Source of the DNA: Tritrichomonas musculus | Lineage: Eukaryota; Parabasalia; Tritrichomonadida; Tritrichomonadidae | Assembly: GCA_039105265.1 (NCBI GenBank) | Contig: JAPFFF010000005.1 | Span: forward strand, 3,395,501 to 3,459,500 | Direction: 5' to 3' | Length of the DNA: 64,000 nt | Shown: in pieces, positions 22,601 to 31,600 of the stretch | Layout: the number at the start of each line of letters is the position of its first letter | How positions within the stretch are numbered: the stretch's first letter is position 1 | Notes under the pieces: model-generated | What the model was told of the DNA's origin: nothing | Databases searched by the model: none | What the model saw: the letters and a program-made list of their open reading frames with translations, nothing else | Program-made: the position numbers and the translations under genes

Positions 22601-25600
22601 ATGCAGCAAGATCAATGATGAAATCAAACGAATGAAAGACAACAGAGAAAAACTTCATCAAGAAATGCGAGAACTTAAACAAAGTCTTGGAATTGAAGAA
22701 GAAGAAGAAACTAATGAAGGCGAAGAAATCAACATTGAAGAAGGTGGCGAACCAACGAGTTCACGTAGCACCAAATCAGAGAAGAAGAAACCAAACATTA
22801 CGGAAGTTATCCAAACGCAAGCCAAAGAAAACAAAGAACTTAAAGAACAAATCAAGAACATGCGTGAAATTCTTGGCTTACCAGCAGAACATGAAGAAGA
22901 AGAAGGCTCAGAAGTTGCCACAGCTCAAGAAGTCATGCAGACCATTCAAAACCAGACTGAATTATTCAACGAGCTTCAAGATCTTCTGAAGGACACAGAA
23001 TTACAAGACAGCGAAGATAATCCAACACGGCCACCTACAAATGAAGAGATCATTCAAAAGATCAAAGATCTCAAGCGTGAGCATTCAGATCTTCTCAACA
23101 CTGTCCAAGTCTCAAGGTTCTCCAACAGCATCCAAAGCACAGAGCGCGATGACATTGTTTCTCTTCTATTGGATGAAGAAATGACTGATGAAGAAATGAC
23201 CGATGAAGAAGGAGAATCCGATTCTTCATACAGCACAAAGCCAGCCGAATCAAAGATTATTCGTGCCATCAAGCGTCTTAAAGAGCGTAAGCAACAACTT
23301 GAAGAAGAGTTGCAACAAGCTAATGAAAACAAAGAAAAAATTGAAGAACTGAACCAAACAGTTGAAAAGGCTGAACAAGAAAAGAAAGAATTGGCTGAAA
23401 AATTGAGCGAGAAAGAGAAAGAATTCGATGAAAAAGAGAAAGAATTGATTGCTACAAAATCTAAAAATTCAGGAATCATTGAAGAACGCTCATCTTTCCA
23501 GGACAACATAATGAAATCACTTCAAGAAGCTCTAGATGAAGCAAGAAATTCACCTGGAGGAACTGAATCACCTGTTTTCACCAAGCTTAATGACATTGCA
23601 CAAGAAATCATGAATCAGCAGAACAAGATTGAAGAACTTGCAAATGATAAAGAGAAACTTGCTCGTCTTGATAAACTTGAAGATGAAAGAAATCATATTC
23701 TTGAATCTCTTCAAGAAGAAGGCTACATGTCTCTTGATGACCAAGAAACAGACATTTCACAAACTGTTGATAAAGTACTAAAAGAATTCCAAGCACTTAA
23801 GAAGAACATGAAAGAAAGATCAATTCCTTTGGACTTCTTAGATCAAAGTGATCAAAAAGAAGAATTAAACAAACTCTTCAATTTAGATGAAGGAAATGAA
23901 GAAGGAGGTGCTGAAGACAATCGTGATCCAAATGTAAAGATTGCTCAAGCATTCAGGAAACTTCAAGAAACTAAGAAATCTCTTGAAGATCAATTGGCTA
24001 ATAAGGAAGAACAAATTAATCAAATTAGACAATCTCTCGGTCTTCCTCCAATTGAAAAGAAAGAAGGCGAAGAAGGCGCTGAAGATCAAGATCAAAAAGA
24101 ATATGAAGAAATCATCAATTCTATCTCTGGAATTAACAAGAAGAACGAAGTCTTAGGAAAACAAGTCTCATCAATCAAGGAATCACTCGGCCTTAATCCT
24201 TACGAAGAAGAGGAAGAAGAAGGAGACGTTGATCAACGTAAAGATCCAGTTCAAAAGATGCTTGATGAAATTACTTCTCTTCGCGATGAAAACAGACGTG
24301 TTAAAGCACAACTTGAATACTTGAAGGAGAATCTTGACATCCCTGAAAGTACTCTTAATGAAGCTGTTAAATATGGCGAAGAACAACTACAGAAGCAGAA
24401 GCAAGAAGAAGAAGAATTGAGAAAATTAAGGCAACAACAACATGAAGAAAGATTAAGACAAAAAGAAGAACAAAAGAGACAACAACAACTTTTGAACGGC
24501 GAAATTGAAAATCCTTCAGATAAAGAACAAGCTTCATCATCATCTTCTTCTAAACATAAATCTTCATCTGAGAAAGATAAATCACCAAAGTCACTCTTTG
24601 AAAAAGCACGTGACATGATGAACCAAAAGGAAGCTATGGCAAGAACAGTTGATTCAGTCTTGGATCAATTGGGTCTCGATTCAAGCGAATTGACACCAGA
24701 AGAGAAACAACAAATCCTCACAGAATGCATTGCTAACGCTCAACATAACGAGCAAGAAATCAGAGGAATTTTGGGTCTTCCTAAAAACAACTCTTCAATA
24801 ATTCCTGCAAGCGCAAGAAGGAAGAGAGGTTCAACAACAACTAGCGAAGGAAGCGCAGTAATCATTGAAGAAGAAGAGGAAGATGTCGGAGAAGCTAGAA
24901 ATGAATTAATCGAAGCTGTAGCATCAATGAAGAACCAAAATGACATGATTTCAAAGGGAACATTCGACCTTTGCCACGTTCTTGGCTTGAAGCCAGGCAA
25001 CCAACAACAGGACAAACAAACCGATGAGTACTACCAGGATAGCCAAGGCTCTTCACAAAGACCAGGACAACAACAACAACGTAGTGAAGGAAATACTTCT
25101 GTCATTCAGCCTTGGATTGTGGATGAACAAGGACAACCAAGAAGACATGCTACACAAGCAGGACAACAAGGACAGCAAACTGAACAGAAACGAGGCATTC
25201 AACAAGGAGGTGAAAATGCACCATCATGGGTTGTCGATGAACAAGGTCATCAAATCTCACAACCAGGCCAGCAAGGACAAAGCTCATCATCATATGCTGT
25301 TGACGAACAAGGCCGACCAATTTCACAGCCAGGCCAGCAAGGACAACCATCATGGGCTGTTGATGAACAAGGACATCCAATTTCACAGCCAGGACAACAA
25401 GGCTTCCAACAACCAGGACAAAGTTCATCATCATTGGCAGTTGACGAACAAGGCCGACCAATTTCACAACCAGGCCAACAAGGACTACCATCATGGGCTG
25501 TTGATGAACAAGGACATCCAATTTCACAGCCAGGCCAGCAAGGACAACCATCATGGGCTGTTGATGAACAAGGACATCCAATTTCACAGCCAGGACAACC

Positions 25601-28600
25601 AGGACAAAGCTCATCATCATATGCTGTTGACGAACAAGGCCGACCAATTTCACAGCCAGGCCAACAAGGACAACCATCATGGGCTGTTGATGAACAAGGA
25701 CATCCAATTTCACAGCCAGGCCAGCAAGGACAACCATCATGGGCTGTTGATGAACAAGGACATCCAATTTCACAGCCAGGACAACCAGGACAAAGCTCAT
25801 CATCATATGCTGTTGACGAACAAGGCCGACCAATTTCACAGCCAGGCCAACAAGGACAACCATCATGGGCTGTTGATGAACAAGGACATCCAATTTCACA
25901 GCCAGGCCAGCAAGGACAACCATCATGGGCTGTTGATGAACAAGGACATCCAATTTCACAACCAGGCCAGCAAGGACAACCATCATGGGCTGTTGATGAA
26001 CAAGGACATCCAATTTCACAGCCAGGACAACAAGGCTTCCAACAACCAGGACAAAGTTCATCATCATTGGCAGTTGACGAACAAGGCCGACCAATTTCAC
26101 AACCAGGCCAAAAAGGTATCCAACAGCCAGGCCAGCAAGGACAACCATCATGGGCTGTTGATGAACAAGGACGTCCAATTTCACAGCCAGGCCAACCAGG
26201 ACAAAGCTCATCATCATATGCTGTTGACGAACAAGGCCGACCAATTTCACAGCCAGGCCAACAAGGACAACCATCATGGGCTGTTGATGAACAAGGACAT
26301 CCAATTTCACAGCCAGGCCAGCAAGGACAACCATCATGGGCTGTTGATGAACAAGGACATCCAATTTCACAGCCAGGACAACAAGGCTTCCAACAACCAG
26401 GACAAAGTTCATCATCATTGGCAGTTGACGAACAAGGACATCCAATTTCACAACCAGGCCAAAAAGGCATCCAACAACCAGGCCAGCAAGGACAACCATC
26501 ATGGGCTGTTGATGAACAAGGACGTCCAATTTCACAGCCAGGCCAACCAGGACAAAGCTCATCATCATATGCTGTTGACGAACAAGGCCGACCAATTTCA
26601 CAGCCAGGCCAACAAGGACAACCATCATGGGCTGTTGATGAACAAGGACATCCAATTTCACAGCCAGGCCAGCAAGGACAACCATCATGGGCTGTTGATG
26701 AACAAGGACATCCAATTTCACAGCCAGGCCAACAAGGACAACCATCATGGGCTGTTGATGAACAAGGACATCCAATTTCACAGCCAGGACAACAAGGCTT
26801 CCAACAACCAGGACAAAGTTCATCATCATTGGCAGTTGACGAACAAGGCCGACCAATTTCACAACCAGGCCAAAAAGGCATCCAACAACCAGGCCAGCAA
26901 GGACAACCATCATGGGCTGTTGATGAACAAGGACGTCCAATTTCACAGCCAGGCCAACAAGGACAACCATCATGGGCTGTTGACGAACAAGGACATCCAA
27001 TTTCACAGCCAGGACAACAAGGCTTCCAACAACCAGGACAAAGCTCATCATCATGGGCTGTTGACGAACAAGGCCGACCAATTTCACGACCAGGCCAACA
27101 AGGACAAAGCTCATCATCATTGGCAGTTGACGAACAAGGCCGACCAATTTCACAACCAGGCCAAAAAGGCATCCAACAACCAGGACAGCAAGGACAACCA
27201 TCATGGGTTGTTGATGAACAAGGCCGACCAATTTCACAACAAGGACAAAGCTCATCATCATGTGCTGTTGACGAACAAGGTCATCCAATTTCACAGCCAG
27301 GCCAACAAGGACAACCATCATGGGCTGTTGATGAACAAGGCCGACCAATTTCACGGCCAGGACAACAAACCGGAAAGAAGCAAGGACAACAAACTCTACA
27401 GCCATCACAACAAGGAGGCGACGAGATACAATTAGATCCAGACTGGATCCTGAGCGAAGGAGAGCAACAACAAGGCGAACCGTCCAGCCAACTTGGACAG
27501 GCAGATGACGAGATCTCATTGAATCCAAACTGGATCCTAAGTGAAGATGACCAGCAGCCAGACCAGCAAATTCCAGACAGGCAGCATGGAGGACAGCAGC
27601 AACAAGGCCAACAACAAGAAGGCGAGAGTGCACAGCACTCAGCAAGCCGTCCAGCCAAGCAAGGCTCACAATCAGGCCAACAGCAGAACCTTCAACCAGG
27701 CCAGAAAGTTGTCAAGAAGCAAGGACAACAAGGAACAGCTGATGCATCATTATCTCCACCATGGGCAGCAAACGAGGAAGGACAGCCAGAGCAGAAAGAA
27801 GGCGAGAACACTCAATCTTGGACTGTAAGTGAAGAAGGACAGAAGGTACCACAACAACAAGGCAAGGAAATCCAACCTGGCCAACAAATTGAAGAAAACT
27901 CGATTGAAACAGAAAATGCTTCAGCTTCATCTTCTTGGGTAGTAACAGAGGACAGCCAGCTACAAGGCGATCAACAAGGAGGTGGAAATGCTCCTTCTTG
28001 GGTTGTTGATGAACAAGGTCATCGTGTTCCACAGCCAGGACAACAAGGTGAACAGCAACAAGGAAAACAGAGCGGTGACAACGCTCAGCAATGGGTCCTT
28101 GATGAACAAAGACGCCCAGTTTCACAACCAGGCGAACAACTTTCACAGCCAGGTCAACAAGGAGGCGTAAATGCACCATCATGGGTCGTTGATGAACAGG
28201 GACATCCAGTTGCACAACCTGGACAGCAAGGTGAACAGAAACGTGGCATCCAACAGGGAGGTGAAAATGCACCATCATGGGCTGTTGACGAACAAGGACA
28301 TCCAATTTCACAACCAGGCCAACAAGGACAACCATCATATGCTGTTGACGAACAAGGCAGACCAATTTCACAACCAGAACAACAAGGCTTCCAACAACCA
28401 GGACAAAGTTCATCATCATATGCTGTTGACGAACAAGGTCATCCAATTTCGCAACCAGGACAACAAGGACAACCATCATGGGCTGTTGACGAACAAGGCC
28501 GACCAATTTCACAACCAGGCCAACAAGGCTTCCAACAACCCGGGCAACAAGGACAACCATCATGGGCTGTTGACGAACAAGGCAGACCAATTTCACAGCC

Positions 28601-31600
28601 AGGACAACAAGGCTTCCAACAACCAGGACAAAGTTCATCATCATTGGCAGTTGACGAACAAGGACATCCAATTTCACAACCAGGCCAACAAGGACAACCA
28701 TCATGGGCAGTTGACGAACAAGGACGACCAATTTCACAACCAGGCCAACAAGGAATCAGACAACCAGGCCAACAAGGACAACCATCATGGGCAGTTGACG
28801 AACAAGGACATCCAATTTCACAACCAGGCCAACAAGGACAACCATCATGGGCAGTTGACGAACAAGGACGACCAATTTCACAACCAGGCCAACAAGGACA
28901 ACCATCATGGGCAGTTGATGAACAAGGACGACCAATTTCACAACCAGGCCAACAAGGAATCAGACAACCAGGCCAACAAGGACAACCATCATGGGCAGTT
29001 GACGAACAAGGACGACCAATTTCACAACCAGGCCAACAAGGAATCAGACAACCAGGCCAACAAGGACAACCATCATGGGCAGTTGACGAACAAGGACATC
29101 CAATTTCACAGCCAGGCCAACAAGGACAACCATCATGGGCAGTTGACGAACAAGGACGACCAATTTCACAGCCAGGACAACAGAAAGGAAAAGTTCTACT
29201 TCCACCATTGAACATTGGCCAGGAAGAAGAGCAACCACCACAGCAGCCAAGTGCCCATGACAACAAGGAAATTGACCAACAACTCATGAACAAGCTTGTT
29301 GACAAAGTGTCAAATATGTCCAAGGAGAACATCCTCTTAAAGTCACGTTATGCCTCCCTACAAAGCGAGCTTGGCCTTGAAGGCTTAGAAGGCACCGATG
29401 CATCCGATCTTGTTGAAGTTGTCTCCAGCCGAATCAGCGAGCTTAACAAGGAGAAGGCCGAAGCACAATCCAGACTAGAAGAGATTCAATCTGCCATTGG
29501 AATCACCGAGTCAGACAACGAGAGCGGAATTGATCATCCACCATCTAGCTCTCGTTCATTTGTCCAAGGCATTGCACAAACCAAGAAAGAGAACGAGATA
29601 ATGAAAGCAGCTCTTAACGAACTTCGCAAGAAACTCGGACTTCCAACGATTGAAGAGCAACTTGAAAACGAAGGCCAAGGAGGAGAAACCAATGAATGCA
29701 GCCTACTTGAAGATACATGTTCAGCTCTTCTTGATCAATTGAACAAGCAAGAAGAAGATCATCAGAAAGCCAAAGAAAACCTTGAAGAATTGAAGACAAT
29801 CTTCCAACTTCCAGAAGACAGCACAATCACTGACATCCAAGCAGAAGCCAACAAGATGAAAGAGCAACAAAGCGAGCAAGAAAAGAAGATCGAGAAACAA
29901 AAAGAACAGATTGGCAAGATTTATGAGAAACTTGGAATTAAACCTAAACAAAAGACAAGTGATGGTGGCAAATTGACTGGTGAAGAAGGAGGACAAGAGA
30001 ATGGAAGCGAAGATGATCTTGATCTTGACAATGAAGAATTACTTTCAGCTGTTACATCAGCTAAAACAAGAGAAGCTCAAATGAATTCAATGAACAACAC
30101 ACTTCAAGATTTGGCAACAGCACTTGGCTATCCAATTAACAATGAAGAAGGCTCAACCACAGATGTCTCTCAATTAGACCCAGAAGCCAGACAGAAGCTG
30201 AACAATGATATTGTTAAATCGATCCAAAATCAAAGCGAATTTGTCAATGAACTTCGTGACTTATTCGAACCAGAAGGAAAAGAAGCTTCAAATCCTGAAG
30301 AACAGAAAGTTCAGAATGAAAACATTATTAATAAAGTGAAAGGACAAATGGCAGCCTTTAGCAAACTCCGAGAAGCAATGAAAGAATCACCTGAGCTTGC
30401 TGAAGGAAATGAAGATATTATTGGAGATATTGAAAACATGACTGAAGAGGAATGCGCTGAAAGAATCATTCAAATTATGAATGAAGCAAACGATCTTCAA
30501 AACAAGAATAAAGAGCTTCAACAATCAGTTGAACAACTAGAAAACAGCATCTCTATCAAAGATATCAATTTACATGCCCTTGAAGAAATGAACAAGAAGA
30601 AGAATGAAGCTGTTCATAAATTGTCAGTCTTACTTGATCCATTTGTTCAATATTCAGCAGAAGAAGCTTCATCAGAACTTCTTGAAAGTGAAGCTACATT
30701 TAATGAAAATGAAGAACCAATCGGATCTCCAAATAGAGGAGGAAACAAAGGAAGTAATCAAGAAGACATGTCATTAGAAGAGATTATTGATAACGTATCA
30801 AATCTTACTGATCGTTTCAATCATCTTCAACAAGACAATGAACGTCTTAAAGGTCAAAATAATTCATTCAAAGTATCTTCTGTTACCAATGGAATATTAG
30901 ACGCTTACTCTGAAGAAAGAGACATTTTATCACAACTTCTTCTTGCTGCTCAAAGAAGTGATGAAAATGACAATGATTATTTCGAAGAAGAGGAAGAAGA
31001 AGACCTTGAAGACGAACAAGGAGGAATGAAGCTTGTTTCTGCTTTGAAGAGACTTCAGCGTCATCAAAATAGATTGGAAGAAAGACTAGCTAATTCCAAC
31101 GCTGAAAGAGAATTATTAGAAAAAGAACTTGAATCTTCTAAGAAGATGAATGAAGCTTTAACTAATGATAATTCTAGATTAAATGAAAGAGCAGAACAAC
31201 TTGAAAAAGTTAATAAAGATAAAGAACAAATGATGAACACCGTAATTGAAGAAAGAAAAGGATTTGAATCAAAGATCCAAGGAATGGTTCAAAATAATAA
31301 TGAGCTTTCGTCTCCTGTTGTTGATCAATTAATGACTCTTCAATCTGAACTTACAAAGCAACAACAAATGTTGCAGCAACAATACAAGAACCTCGAACAA
31401 CAGACAATCAAGAAACTCGAAGATGAAAATGAGAAGCTTAAACAAGAAATCAGTGAATTACAACAAGAAAATGAAAAAATTAAGAATGACGCTTCTGAGA
31501 AAGATGAACTTCTACAAATTAAAGAAGCTCATCAAAAACTTGAGAAAGAAAACGAAGAAATCAAAGAAGCTCACCAAAAACTTGAGAAAGAAAATGAACT

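Noticed and set aside
25024-27435. 803-codon open frame on the plus strand overlapping the giant gene
   Set aside because: It is a shifted reading of the VDEQG repeat DNA. The uniform repeat lacks stops in that frame, and the product (HHGLLMNKDIQFHSQ-type text) has no start context or family.
25150-29332. Long reverse-strand open frames (up to 839 codons)
   Set aside because: These are antisense shadows of the same repeat arrays. The sense frame continues for 20 kb with coherent protein features on both sides.
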